Source: Aphelocoma coerulescens (Eukaryota > Chordata > Aves > Passeriformes > Corvidae). Taken from it: a stretch of DNA of 64,000 nt. Location of the stretch: assembly GCF_041296385.1 (NCBI RefSeq), contig NW_027183804.1, positions 2,294,001-2,358,000 of the forward strand. The letters are read 5' to 3'. The notes beneath the pieces are model-generated. The model was not told where the DNA came from, ran no database searches, and saw only the letters and a list, made by a program, of their open reading frames with translations. The position numbers and the translations under genes are program-made. This document shows positions 52,639 to 63,894 of the stretch, piece after piece (position 1 is the first letter of the stretch; the number at the start of each line of letters is the position of its first letter).

Positions 52639-52764
52639 GTGAGTCCAGAGCCAGGGGGATGCTGCCAGAGCTGGGCATGGCACGGCCTGGCCGGGCACCA
52701 AAGGTTCCCCCTTTGCTGGGGCGGCTGCAGCCAATTCTTCAGTGGCTGCCAATACATGTGTGTC

Positions 52765-53240
52765 AGTACAAAGCTCTCAAGGGACTGATTAAAGCAGAGG
52801 ACTGGAGACCATGGCTGCACAAAGCTCTCAGAGACTCAAGTGTGGAAAAAGGAAAGTACCTTAGAAAAACCAGAAGTACCTTGAAGCATTAATGAACTGT
52901 TGTTAATGACCAAGGCTCTCAAGGGACTGATTAAAGCAGAGAATTGGGGACCATGACTGCACAAACCTCTCAGAGAGTCAGTGTCAAAAAGAGGTACTTT
53001 AATTACCCTGGAGTATCTCAAAGCATTAATGAGCCCCAGTGAGCGTTGTTAGTGACAGAGAATCTCCAGGGACTCATTAGAGCAGATAATTGGGGGCCAG
53101 GATTGCACAAAGCTCTCAGAGACTCCCAGGTAAAAGCCAAAGCCAAAGTCCTTTGAAAACCCTGCAGTCCTGGGAGCATTCAGGAGCCCCCAGGGCCATT
53201 CCTGACCAAGGCTCCCCAGGGACTCCTTGCAGCAGATCCC
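52765..53240 (+). repeat. ~145-bp tandem repeat (copy C)
   Basis: Counterpart of 14645-15125 with three to four units. Confidence 0.7.
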
Positions 53241-53934
53241 TGAGGCCACTGGGACGTGGGGGGATGCTGAGGGCAGGACAAGGGGCTGACAGTGCCCAGC
53301 CTTGCTGGGGCTGTGCCAGGAGGCCCCAGGGCCTCAGGACAAGGTGTCTCCTCCCAGCCCTTGGTGGCACAGACGCTGCTGTGCCCCAGGGCACCAAGGC
53401 TTGGCTTCTCCTGGGCACTGCCAGCCCTGCCAGGGCCCTTGGCCATGTCCAGCACAGCTTGTCCTGCGCTGTCCCACCGCTGCTGCTGTGTCCCTGCAGG
53501 CTGCACACTCCCATCTCGCTGCCCCGCCAGCTCTGCCCTGCCACTGCCAGCCCTGGCCTGAGCTGTGCCCAGCCTCACCCTCTGTGCCTTGGGCACACAC
53601 ACATGCCCTGAGCTCATCCTCCCTCTGGGTGCTTCTCCTGCCCCAGCGCTGCCCTGGGAGGGACATTTCCTCCTCCTCATGCCCAGTGTCCCCCTGCCCA
53701 GCTGCTCTGTGGGGCACGGCGTGTCTCTCCTGCTGTTCCCTCCCTCCCTCCCAGGAAAGCTGCACCATGTGGGGCACGGCCCTTCCAGCAGCCTCCCAGC
53801 CCTTCAGCCTTGTTGGGCCCTTTCCCCTGAGCAGACAGCAGCAGCATCTCCGTGCTCTGCCCAGCGTGCTCCTTTCGTCACCAAACTGCGGGAAAATAGA
53901 AACTGTCCAACACCATCTCTGAAGTGTCAGAGAA

Positions 53935-54320
53935 TCAGGCCCTGTGGAACCAAGGAGCCCTTGGGACACAGGAGGATCTCGTGTAACCCTGGGTCAGTTC
54001 TGCCACTGCAGATCCAAAGAGATCCTTGTGACACGCTGGGGCCTTGTGGAACCCTTCTGCCCTGGTCTCTGCACCAAGGAGACCCTTGTGCCACTCCGGG
54101 ACCTTGTGCAGCCAAGGAGAGCATTGTGAGAGTGCGGGGCCATGGAACCAAGGGACCATTGTGACCTTGTGGGGCCTCATGGACTCAAGGGACCATTGCC
54201 ACACTGTGGGGCCTCATGGAATGAAGGGTCCATTGTGACACTGCAGAACCAAGGACACCATGGTTACACTGCGGGGCCCATGGAACCAAGGGACCATTGG
54301 GACACCCCGTGGCCTCATCC
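53935..54320 (+). repeat. 39-bp minisatellite array (copy C)
   Basis: Counterpart of 15800-16205, near-identical units. Confidence 0.85.
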
Positions 54321-54439
54321 TCTTGAATTTCAACAGATCTGAGGGATGGCAGCACCTGCAGGCAGCACTGAAGGATTCTGGGGAGAACCTTTGGTCCCTG
54401 CTCCAAAGGAAATCAGAGAAAGACCCCTGGTAAGATAAA

Positions 54440-54656
54440 GGCACCTTTTCCTTTTCCTTTTCCTTTTCCTTTTCCTTTTCCTTTTCCTTTTCCTTTTCCT
54501 TTTCCCTTCTCCTTCTCCTTCTCCTTCTCCTTCTCCTTCTCCTTCTCCTTCTCCTTCTCCTTCCCCTTCCCCTTCCCCTTTTTCCTTTCCCTTTCCCTTT
54601 CCCTTTCCCTTTCCCTTTCCCTTTCCCTTTCCCTTTCCCTTTTCCTTTTCCTTTCC
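54440..54656. repeat. Polypyrimidine microsatellite (copy C)
   Basis: Blocks of CCTTTT, CTTCTC and CCCTTT in succession, ~215 bp, expanded relative to 16328-16446. Confidence 0.95.
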
Positions 54657-55030
54657 TGGTGTAAACTGTTGACCTGCCTGTAAGGTGCAGCAAAAGCTTT
54701 GCAGGGTTTGTTCAAGGTACCCAAGGTTGGAACAGGGAAGTGTTCGAGTCCCTTCTAAGAGAAGGCTTGCAGTCTTTGTGCCATGACTGCCTGGGATCCA
54801 TGGAACAAGTGTGTTCTGGCAGACTCTGGGACCTCCACAGCAATCCCATGCAGGAGCCAGCACTGGACCTGCACCCTGGTGGGAGCAGCGTGGTATGGAT
54901 GGGAAACAGGCAGCTGGGTGTGCAGTGGCAACCTCGACCCAGGTCATAGAAGCCCAGGCTTTAGCTTTGAACACAGCAGCACAAAAAGCAGAATGAATGA
55001 CCTTTCCTAGAAATCACTGAAGGAAAAAGG

Positions 55031-55925
55031 GTGAACATATGGACGGATTTGAACTCTGGGTTTGGAATAATGCACGCCCAGGGAGCCACATGGAAGGAAA
55101 GGGCACAGAGGTCTCCAGTGAGTACAAAAAGAAATCAGTCACCTACTGCAGAGTGTGCCAAAGCCAAAAGAAGTGGCCCTGATGCCCTTGTAAAGCCCAT
55201 GGGTTTGGAGACTCCCCAGGTAATCCAGGGAATCCATTGGCTGACCAAACAGCTCAAGAGGGTGCTGAAAAAGCTCTCCTTGCACTAATACCTAGCAAAA
55301 ACTGGAATGTTCCGCAACAAAAACCAGATTCCAGTGATCAGGACAGGCAGTCAGCCCCAGCAGCAGCAGCTATGGAAAATCCCAGCAGGTGATTGGTAAC
55401 CCCGTGTGGGCAGGTAATTGTAGCTCCACAATTAATGTATTACAGAACTCAAACATCAGGAAACACATGAGGAAATGGAGAATATGGTGGCCAGTTTACA
55501 AAGGCATCTAGTAAGCACAAAAATGGCAAAAAACAATAGATCAGTTGTTGAGAAAGATGGGATTGCTTTTGAAGGAAGAAGGCTGCCTCCAGGGCTCGTT
55601 ACATGGGAATCACCAGGTGATTTTGGCCAACTGATTTTGCAGAACTGCCCAGGCAGAAGGGGGACTGGCACATTTTGGTATTGGTGGATCCTTTTTCTGG
55701 ATGGCCAGAAGCTTTCCCATGTGGCACCAACAAGACAAGGGAAGGCTCAGAAGCTTTGCTGAAATGAATATTTAATAGCACTGGGACTAACTCTTGTAAG
55801 CCTTAAAAGGTGCATGGTTCTCAACAGATCATTGGGGCTGGACTCGCCTGTACATCCTTTCCAACCAGGAGATGCGGTGTGCATCAGAACCTGGAATTTT
55901 GGAACAATCCAGCTGCAGTGGAAGG
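55031..55925 (+). pseudogene. Relic pol, truncated by ERV-2
   Basis: Counterpart of 16826-17710 (RNase H and integrase pieces). Stops at ...cagtggaagg where the ERV-2 LTR starts; the uninterrupted sequence in copy A continues ggaccatctc. Confidence 0.75.
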
Positions 55926-56251
55926 TGTCGGGAAAGGCGTGGGAGACGAGCTCATGATTTCATGATCGGCAAGCCTCGATTTTATTGTCTTTTCATCTCT
56001 TATTTATACAGCACTTAAACAGCTCATACATATTGCAAAACCTGAGCTCATGATTGGTCATCTTCTCTCGTGGGAACAACACACCCCGCAGCGATGGTTT
56101 CCTCATTCCAGTCTGCTCTGGCTTGTGTCCTGTTGGACACCCTGTTGATAAGAAACCCCTTTTCCCATGACAGGCTGACTCCTACATCCTGCAAGGATCT
56201 ATCTTATCATGTCCTCTGCTGCCCAGCCATTCCTCAGATAAGCTCTCTACA
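55926..56251 (-). repeat. ERV-2 3' LTR
   Basis: TGTAGAGAG...TGTCGGG-type boundary on the plus-strand reverse; 326 bp with TATAAATA at 56008-56001 and AATAAA at 55986-55981. Preceded (minus strand) by the polypurine tract at 56252-56263 (AAAACGGGGGAAG). Confidence 0.95.
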
Positions 56252-56722
56252 CTTCCCCCGTTTTCTTTATGTGCTATCATGCTCAGAGTTGTTGTTTTTA
56301 GCAGTACCCTCTTGATACAAGTTAGAGCGCAGCTGAACAGGACTAATCCTACCAAAACCATGATCAATAAGAGAAACAATGTTTTTACTATGCTTCTTAC
56401 CCAACCACCCAATCCCAGTTCACTGACCAGCCCATCTAGGCCAAAGAAACCTGTATCTTTCTTAATTTTTTAAGAGTGATTTATAAGCTGTTGAATCTCT
56501 GCATGAATAGAGCGAGAATGATCATTTAGATCCATGCAGCATAGTCCCTCAAATTCTTCACACCCGTGTCCATGAGCTAACAACAGAAAATCAATAGCAG
56601 CTCTATTTTGTAATACAGCATGTTGGACTGTGCTTAAATCATCTGCAAGCGCGGACAGTACTCTACTTGTTCCATTTGCTTGCTTCACTACCCAGCAGCT
56701 TAATCTCTCTATATTGCGATGA
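56182..56722 (-). pseudogene. env: ERV-2 env TM remnant
   Basis: Starts at the deletion junction near 56722. Contains [17 protein letters not shown] and a CX6CC loop (CEEFEGLCC), closely resembling alpharetroviral-type TM, then a TAA at 56472-56470 that interrupts the ectodomain. The same frame reopens with a hydrophobic anchor (LFLLLIMVLVGLVLF) and a short basic tail. SU and fusion peptide are deleted. Not functional. Confidence 0.75.
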
Positions 56723-56724
56723 GC

Positions 56725-58131
56725 TCAAGCTGCTTTCCTTGTCTTTCTTCCGGCGTCTGTGAATGCAGTAATGGCATTGCAGATAGGCTTATCTTCTCGC
56801 AAGGGTTTTGAAATCCAGTTCCATGCTCCTATCCACTGTAATGCCTTGGGAAACAGGGGACCTGTCTGAATTTTGGCTCCTGAGGACAACAGGGCTTCCG
56901 TGAGAATGAAGAATTTAGCAAGTACCAGTCGAAGGCAGGTTTTTCCATTGGGAGATTGATGCACTCAGGTTCTTGTCCTCCAATTTCCAAAATGCGCAAA
57001 CGTCCTTTCTTAATTAAATTAGCCAAATTTTCAAGTTTTGTGGTAATAGCTTTTCGTTGCTGCAACTGTGGTGATATCCATTCTAAAACCGCCAGCTTCC
57101 CCGTTTTCTTTAGCTGCGTAATTGCGCCGAGGAGGTGAGTTTCAGAATTCCAAATAGTAAGAGAGAGGGGGATGTCTGGATTGAGACGCGAAACAAAACC
57201 GTCTGTGATACAGGTGGTGATTTGTTGTAGAGCTTCTCGCTGCTGCGGCGTTAGGTGTACCGGTGCGCATGGGTCTGATCCTTTTAGTAAGGGACGGAGC
57301 TGGTCTAAAAGAACATTGGGGATTCCTACTATTGGCTTTAACCACTGCAGATCACCTAACAGTTTTTGAGCGTCATTTAAAGTGGTGATTGAGGCTTGGA
57401 TATGTAGTTTTTGAGGCTTCACTCTTTGATTGGTGATGACCCATCCTAAATAGTTCCACGGGGAGGATATTTGAATTTTGTTAGCAGCTATTACTAAAGA
57501 CCATTCTTGAAGAGAGGAGGTAATGAGCTGAATTTCTGTTTGATCAAAAGGCTCTTTCTGCGCAAACAAAATATCATCCATATAATGATAAATGATGGTC
57601 TGAGGTAACTTTTGTCGCAGTGGTTGCAACGCTGCATCGACATACAATTGACATATGGTGGGAGAGTTGCGCATTCCCTGCGGCAATACGGTCCACTCAA
57701 AACATTTGTCTGGTTCACCACGATTGAGAGCAGGCAATGAAAAGGCAAATCGCTTTGTATCATCTGGATGTAGTGGAATTGTGAAAAAGCAATCTTTCAA
57801 GTCAATAATAAGAAGAGGCCAATCTTGTGGCAACATTGCTGGATTAGGGAGTCCTGGCTGCAGCGCTCCCATAGGCTCCATACGAGCATTGACAGTTCGA
57901 AGGTCTTGTAGCAGACGAAACGTGCCATTCTTCTTTTGGATGACAAAAATTGGGGTGTTCCATGGGCTTGTCGACGGCTTAAGATGTCCTTGTTGAAGCT
58001 GCTCATTGACTAGAGCGTGTGCTTGAAGCAGATTTTCCCGTTTTAAAGGCCATTGCTTAACCACCACAGGGTCGTTGTCAGTCCATCTTAGTGGCAGCGG
58101 GAAATTCCAAGCAACGGCCCTTAGCAGAAAT
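56725..58131 (-). pseudogene. pol: ERV-2 pol remnant: reverse transcriptase
   Basis: Open from about 58131 through the fingers and palm (LKDCFF catalytic Asp, LPQGMRNSPT, YMDD) and thumb/connection to about 56890. A frameshift then moves the reading to a second frame that reaches the start of RNase H (AFTDAG) and ends at 56725 beside the deletion. Its start overlaps the protease frame, consistent with -1 frameshifting in class II retroviruses. YMDD and a separate pro frame are beta/alpha-type features. Integrase is absent. Confidence 0.85.
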
Positions 58132-58810
58132 GGCGATCATCGGTAAGCACAAAACCCATTTGGGCCAATACATCTCTTCCGAGGAGGCAGTCAACTGTGG
58201 GGGGTAGAGGGGCGATAGAAAAAGTTGCGGTAGTTTTCTTGCCCTCAATTTCCACAGTTATCAGTGGAGATTTGTGTGCTAGTTTCATTCCTCCGACACC
58301 AGTGATGGCTGTCATTGCTGGCAGAAGAGGCCAATGTGAGGGCCATGTGTTCACATCGACAATGCTGGAGTCTGCCCCTGTGTCTAGGAGGCTCTGTAAC
58401 GTGATTGTTTCTCCTTTATAGGTTAGGGCACACGGCTTCCGTGGACGGCTATTAAGATCGATGGTGAGCAAGGTTAGTTCCCCAGTTGAGCCGCAGCCTG
58501 TATGAGCGTTTGGTTGAGCCTGCAAGGGTTGCATGCCTTGTGTGGCTTGAGGCAAAGGTACAAATTGAGCTAGTCTTTGGCCTTTAGGAATCCTTACAGG
58601 TGGATGAACAGTATAAGCCAGTATGAAGATATCACCCTGTGAGTCAGCGTCCACCACGCCTGGCTGAACGAACAGTCCTAGGGCAGTGGCAGATGATCAG
58701 CCAAGAATCAAGCCTCCTACTGGTGTACCATTGAGGCAGATGGGTCCTGTTAGTCCTGTAGGGATGTTATGGATTTCAGACGTCAGGAGATCACAGTCTA
58801 CTGAGGCTGC
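58121..58810 (-). pseudogene. pro: ERV-2 dUTPase-protease remnant
   Basis: The N-terminal part shows dUTPase motifs (GLDLAAS, GGLILG, GVVDADSQGD). The TGA at 58699-58697 falls in the conserved motif following GLILG, where an Arg codon is usual; a CpG transition would explain it. Downstream the frame is open with the aspartic protease LLDTGADSS and LLGRDVL. The frame is offset from gag, as expected for frameshift expression. dUTPase fused before protease is a betaretrovirus-like arrangement. Confidence 0.8.
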
Positions 58811-60521
58811 CAAGTCCAGACCGATGCTGTCACTTGTTGCTGGCTGAAGGCAGGGCAAGGGTTTGCAGCTGCTACTTGTGTCCCTGCGCAGCTGCTGGAC
58901 GCGCTGCTCCGGGAGTTTCCCCGCTTCTTGTTACGGCAGGCATTCGAGTTATGCGTGTTGGATTGGCATTTGTTGCACCAAACTCCGGATGCTGGGCACT
59001 CCCCACGAAGGTGGCCCGACTGGCCACATCGATAGCATCTCATTCTGTTTCCCTCTGGAGGCAACCGGGGGCGCGTGGCTGCTGCTTGGAGGGGAGCAAG
59101 GGCGGCCATTACCTGCGTCTGAGCACTAGCTGCTTGTTCCTTCAATCCCTCCCCCAGCTTTTCTAACGCGTGGACTAAAAAGGCTTGAGCACCTGAGGGC
59201 AAGGTCGCAGCTTTATCTAGTAATGCCTGAGTGGTCCAATCACCAGGTATAGAGGTAATCAGAGATCTAGTGGCAGGATTGCTATTTTGCAAAATGCACT
59301 GTCTTAAGATAGCATCTTGCATATGATCGGGTATCCCTGCCCTAGAGATAGCATCCATAACCTTATCAACAAAGGAGCTTAACGATTCATCACGACCCTG
59401 CTTGATGCTCATATATATAGGGGGGTCCCTCCCGATGTCCTGACTTTATCTATTGCTCTCTTAGCTACTGCCATTGCCTCCCTAAGTTTATGTGGCCCTA
59501 GTCCAGCTTGAGCTTCAACTCTGAGATACGGGCCCTGTCCCATAAGCTCATCTACAGTAAGGCCTGTTAAGGGGTCCCCTTGGGGTCTGGGGAGGTTAGT
59601 GCTACTTGCCGCTTCCTCTCTCCACCTTGCCTCAAAAAGCAATCTCTGAGAGGGGGTGTAAATGAGTTTCGTGATGGCCAGGATATCGGCAGGCAGAAGA
59701 ATGTGGGCATTTAAAAGATAATCTAACATCTGCTTAGCTGGCTCACTAGACACCCCAAAGTTACTGACTGTTGCTCTCAGCTGGGACAGGAGTTTCCAGT
59801 CGAGATGGGCAAACTGCGCGTTCTGACCCCCTTGCGCATTAGTAGTGAAAACAACAGGGAAAGCCATCGCTTCTTGTGCCGCTGCTAGGAGTTCGGAATC
59901 TCCCCTTTCCATGCCGTCTCGGGCAAGCGCCTGCCACAACTCTCTCCTCCTTGCTGCCATAGCCTCCGCCGGGTCAGATTCTGCCCCAGGGACAGGCTCT
60001 GTGGCGTTAGAGGGGTCGGGTGGCAGCGGCGGGCGTGAGGGGGTTAATGCAGAAGCGGCGATTGAAGCGGAAGGCGGGGGAGCGGGCAGGAGGGTAGGCA
60101 GCGTGGGGGATTGACTGTCAGCGGGGGGTGGCTCTGGAGGAATCTCAATAGTGGCAAAGGCGGGGGGGTTTGGGGCTGTAGGGAAAACCGAGGAGTCATT
60201 ATCTTGGTTACGGGAATGCGCTATCTTAATGCCTATGACTGCTCGCTTCTCTGCCTGCACTAACAGTAACTCATTATGAACTGCTTTCCAAAGTTTGCTT
60301 ATTTTCTTGGCTGACTTATCATCGTCTAAAACAAGGCTAAAAAGTTCATCCCCGTACCTCCGCCATTCTGCTAACTCGTGAATGCTGTGAGGGTCGTTAA
60401 AGAAAACATAGGAACGCACGTGAGTTAGTAGGGAAGGGAGGTCTTTTTCTAAGTTAAAAGCTTTAAAGTAAAGCATAAGAAGAAAGACTTTAAATAAATC
60501 CTGTGCTGCTTGCCTATCCAT
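58798..60521 (-). pseudogene. gag: ERV-2 gag remnant (one frameshift)
   Basis: First ATG at 60521. Matrix (LFKVFLLMLYF), a Pro-rich middle region with PPEPPP, and capsid (QMLDYLLNAHILLP) run to 59409. A one-base shift in the C-run/TA-run at about 59412-59430 moves the second part (major homology region IKQGRDESLSSFV and two zinc knuckles CX2CX4HX4C: CYRCGQSGH, CNKCQSNTH) into another frame that ends at 58798. Two knuckles are typical of class II retroviruses. Confidence 0.85.
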
Positions 60522-60710
60522 ACTTATGGTACCGTGGCTAGCCCTCCAGGCTTCGGCAGCACGTATCAGCGAACCCACCGGTGTGGTCGTTCGGGCACGG
60601 AGACGGGAACACAGTTGTCCTCCGCTCTTATTGCCGTCCCTCTAGCTGCAGGACCTGAACCCAACGCACCTTTCCTTGTGGAAGTGGGGGTAGGGGGGGT
60701 ACATGACGTG

Positions 60711-60728
60711 CCTTCTGTTCGGGCGTCA
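60711..60728 (-). other. ERV-2 primer binding site, Lys-type
   Basis: TGACGCCCGAACAGAAGG two bases after the 5' LTR. It matches the tRNA-Lys3-type site (TGGCGCCCGAACAG) except at position 3 and in the last bases. Confidence 0.55.
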
Positions 60729-60730
60729 GA

Positions 60731-61056
60731 TGTCGGGAAAGGCGCGGGAGACGAGCTCATGATTTCATGATCGGCAAGCCTCGATTTTATTGTCTTTTCA
60801 TCTCTTATTTATACAACACTTAAACAGCTCATACATATTGCAAAACCTGAGCTCACGATTGGTCATCTTCTCTCGTGGGAACAACACACCCCGCGGCGAT
60901 GGTTTCCTCATTCCAGTCTGCTCTGGCTTGTGTCCTGTTGGACACCTTGTTGATAAGAAACCCCTTTTCCCACGACAGGCTGACTCCTACATCCTGCAAG
61001 GCTCTATCTTATCATGTCCTCTACTGCGCAGCCATTCCTCAGATAAGCTCTCTACA
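60731..61056 (-). repeat. ERV-2 5' LTR
   Basis: 326 bp; TATAAATA at 60813-60806, AATAAA at 60791-60786. Nine differences from the 3' LTR, several of them CpG/TpG changes. Confidence 0.95.
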
Positions 61057-61689
61057 GAGAGGGGACCCTGGGGTAGAGGCATGGCCTGAGCACGGGGGTC
61101 TCACTGCTCCCTGCTCACATGTGCCCTAATCCTGTTCAGCACTGGTTATTTTGTGTTGCCCTGTGCCAGGAGGGCCCTGGTTGTGCTGTGATTGCTCAGT
61201 TCTTTGGCAGTGCCCCGCCCATGTGGCTGGAGAAGAAAGAGCTCTGAAACTTCTCTCAAGAATCGCTCCCTATTTCTTTCCACGGGCCTCGCTGTCTAGG
61301 GATGTTTCAGGAGACCCCACTGAAACATGGAAGGACTCTCAAATTATCCCAGGTTTCTCTCCACAGCGAGAGGTTTTACTATTTAGCATTGTTATCCTTT
61401 TGCTGTGTGTTTGTTAAATAAACAGTTTTTATCTCTTTCACTTTCTTCCCAGGAAAATGCTTTTTTCCCGAACCTGGTGGGGGAGGGCTGGGTGTAACCT
61501 GCCTTCTACCAGAGGATATTTTCCTCCACATTTGTCCAGACCGGCACAGCCTGTCCTTTCCCGGGGTCTCTGTTGCAGATGGAAGCTGCTGGTGCCATTC
61601 TCAGCTTGAAGCCCTCTTTTGATACAAGCAGATGTTGCCAGCTGTGTTCAGCAGCTGTGGCTCAATGTTTCTGCAAAGCTTTTGTGTGC
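61057..61689 (+). repeat. LTR-like interspersed unit, truncated copy
   Basis: Begins inside the unit at gagaggggaccctgg, cut by the ERV-2 LTR; AATAAA at 61417-61422. Matches 63268-63900 and, inverted, 361-1015. The frame starting at 61573 (MQMEAAGAILS, then SRCCQLCSAAVAQCFC) is open in all three copies. Confidence 0.6.
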
Positions 61690-62520
61690 CTCATGGAACC
61701 AAGGAGCCTTTGTGACACTGCAGGGGCTGATGGCATCAAGGAGACAATTGTGACAGTACAGAACCTCCTAGAAACAAGGCTCCATTGTGACACCGTGGGG
61801 AATCATGGACTCAAGGAGCCCATTGTGACACGGCCAGGCCGCATGGAACCAATGGTCCATTGTTACACTGCGGATTCAAGAAGACCATGGTGGCACCACG
61901 GAGCATCATGGAACCATACGTCCACTGTGACACAGCGGGGCCTCATGGAAACCAGGGGACCATTGTGGCAAAGCAGGGCCTAATGGAAGCATGGAGAGCA
62001 TTGTGGGGAATCATGGAAGCATGGAGAGCATTGTGACACTAAGGAAACTCCTGGAACCAGGATGACCACTGGCACATCATGGAACCTCATGGAAGCAAGC
62101 CTCCATGATGACTTTGGAGGGCCTCATGGAGCACAGGATCCATTGTGACACAGCAGGACCTGGTGCAACCAAGGAGCCTTTGTGATACTCCAGATGCGCA
62201 TGGAAGCCAGGGTGCACTGAGACACAGCGGGGCCTTGTTGGAACCAAAGACACCTCTGCAAAAAGCAGGCGAGCTCATAGAAGCAAGGAGTCCATTGTTA
62301 CAACATAAAACCTATGGAACCAAGGGACCATTGTGACACTGCGGGGCCTCATGGAACCAATTGTCCATGATGACAGTGCGGATCAAAAGAGACCATGGTG
62401 ACACTGCGGAACCGCATGGAACCAAGGAGCCATTGTGACACAGTGGGGCCTCATGGAATCAAGGAGACCATTGTGACCCAGGTGTTGCATGTGAAGGCAA
62501 GGAGCCATTGTGACACTTTG
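61690..62520 (+). repeat. 39-bp minisatellite array
   Basis: About 20 degenerate units (ccaaggagaccattgtgaca type), opposite in orientation to 42535-43720. Confidence 0.9.
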
Positions 62521-62890
62521 GGCTTCTTCCCTTGAGCTCTGCAGCTGGCTGTCCCAGCCCAGCGCACCATGTGCCACCTGCTCTCCTCAGGGCTCTGCCT
62601 GCACACAGGCCCAGGAGAAGTTTTCCTGTTTGCAAGGAAAGAATGGAAAAGCCTGAGCAGGTTTCCTAAACAACAAACCCCGCTCAGGAGCCACATGCTC
62701 AGTACAGGCTGCCTGGAACGATGGCCCCTTTCTACAAGGGTCAGTGTGAGCAGGAATGATCTCTGGGAGCAGAATTCTCGGAGTCTTTCCACTGAATTCT
62801 CTGTGCCTGTGTCTTGGGGTGACTTTAGGATGTGTATCCCCTATGGCTGCTCTATGCCCAGAAGTTAACTTGGTGCATTTCTGTGCCTTT
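62521..62890. other. Unique-looking spacer
   Basis: No recognised gene or repeat; short frames only. Confidence 0.4.
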
Positions 62891-63894
62891 CAACTGAGCC
62901 TGAGAGGGGGGTAGAGGAAAAAAAACCGGACAAACTTCTCAGAGCGTTTGTTCAAGGACACACATACACACTCCTCTGCATCCTGCTTGCAGCAAGGGTG
63001 GAGGAAGCAACCTTCTTGCTTTTGAGCCAGTTTTCAGCTCCTTTTCTCTGCAGGGAGATGGAGAGTTGAACTTTGTTCTCCTGGGACTTTGGGGGTTTTT
63101 TTCCCTTCTTCTCTTCTTGACTGTTTCAACATCAGACCGCACCGGGAGAATTTTCTCCCGAGGTGGGAGCCCTGAATGTGGGCCCATGAGCCAGCTCCAA
63201 GGAGGAGGAGGGATACTACACCTCCAGAAGTGTTGGGGTTCCTCCCCCCTGCCATGAGGTCATGGGAGAGGGGACCCTGGGGTAGAGGCATGGCCTGGGC
63301 ACGGGGTCTCCCTGCTCCCTGCTCACATGTGCCCTAATCCTGTTCACCACTGGTTATTTTGTGTTGCCCTGTGCCAGGAGGGCCCTGCTTGTGCCGTGAT
63401 TGCTCAGTTCTTTGGCAGTGCCCCGCCCATGTGGCTGGAGAAGAAAGAGCTCTGAAACTTCTCTCAAGAATCGCTCCCTATTTCTTTCCACGGGCCTGGC
63501 TGTCTAGGGATGTTTCAGGAGACCCCACTGAAACACGGAAGGACTCTCCAATTATCCCAGCTTTCTCTCCACAGCGAGAGGTTTGAATATTTAGCATTGT
63601 TATCCTTTTGCTGTGTGTTTGTTAAATAAACAGTTTCTATCTCTTTCACTTTCTTCCGAGGAAAATTCTTTTTTCCCGAACCTGGTGGGGGAGGGCTGGG
63701 TGTAACCTGCCTTCTACCAGAGGATATTTTCCTCCAGATTTGTCCAGACCGGCACAGCCTGTCCTTTCCCTGGGTCTCTGTTGCAGATGGAAGCTGCTGG
63801 TGCCATTCTCAGCTTGAAGCCCTCTTTTGATGCAAGCAGATGTTGCCAGCTGTGTTCAGCAGCTGTGGCTCAATGTTTCTGCAAAGCTTTTGTG
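62891..63894 (+). repeat. LTR-like interspersed unit, longest copy
   Basis: Extends ~370 bp further 5' than the other copies, with T-rich (gggggtttttttccc) and G-rich parts, AATAAA at 63625-63630 and the downstream ORF-bearing piece (from 63781) preceded by an acceptor-like ctgttgcag. Organisation suggests an LTR or first exon of a repeated transcript; unclassified. Confidence 0.5.

Larger units (their letters stand above)
50045..55925 (+). repeat. Segmental duplication copy C (matches 11679-17735)
   Basis: Same order of elements as A: minisatellite 50050-50160, ~187-bp repeats 50230-50560, GC-rich unit 50560-51360, GGAA tract, PIM-like exons, ~145-bp repeats 52765-53240, minisatellite, polypyrimidine tract, relic pol. 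It ends where the ERV-2 LTR begins, in the middle of the relic integrase. Confidence 0.9.
55926..61056 (-). mobile_element. ERV-2: defective class II (beta-like) provirus
   Basis: 5.1-kb minus-strand provirus with two 326-bp LTRs differing at 9 positions (about 2.8 percent), a Lys-tRNA-like primer site, gag with two zinc knuckles, dUTPase-protease, reverse transcriptase and env TM. A deletion fuses the start of RNase H to env TM, removing integrase and SU. Frameshifts in gag and pol and stops in dUTPase and TM make it non-coding. No target-site duplication: the left flank ends ggaagg and the right begins gagagg, and they come from different repeats. Confidence 0.92.
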
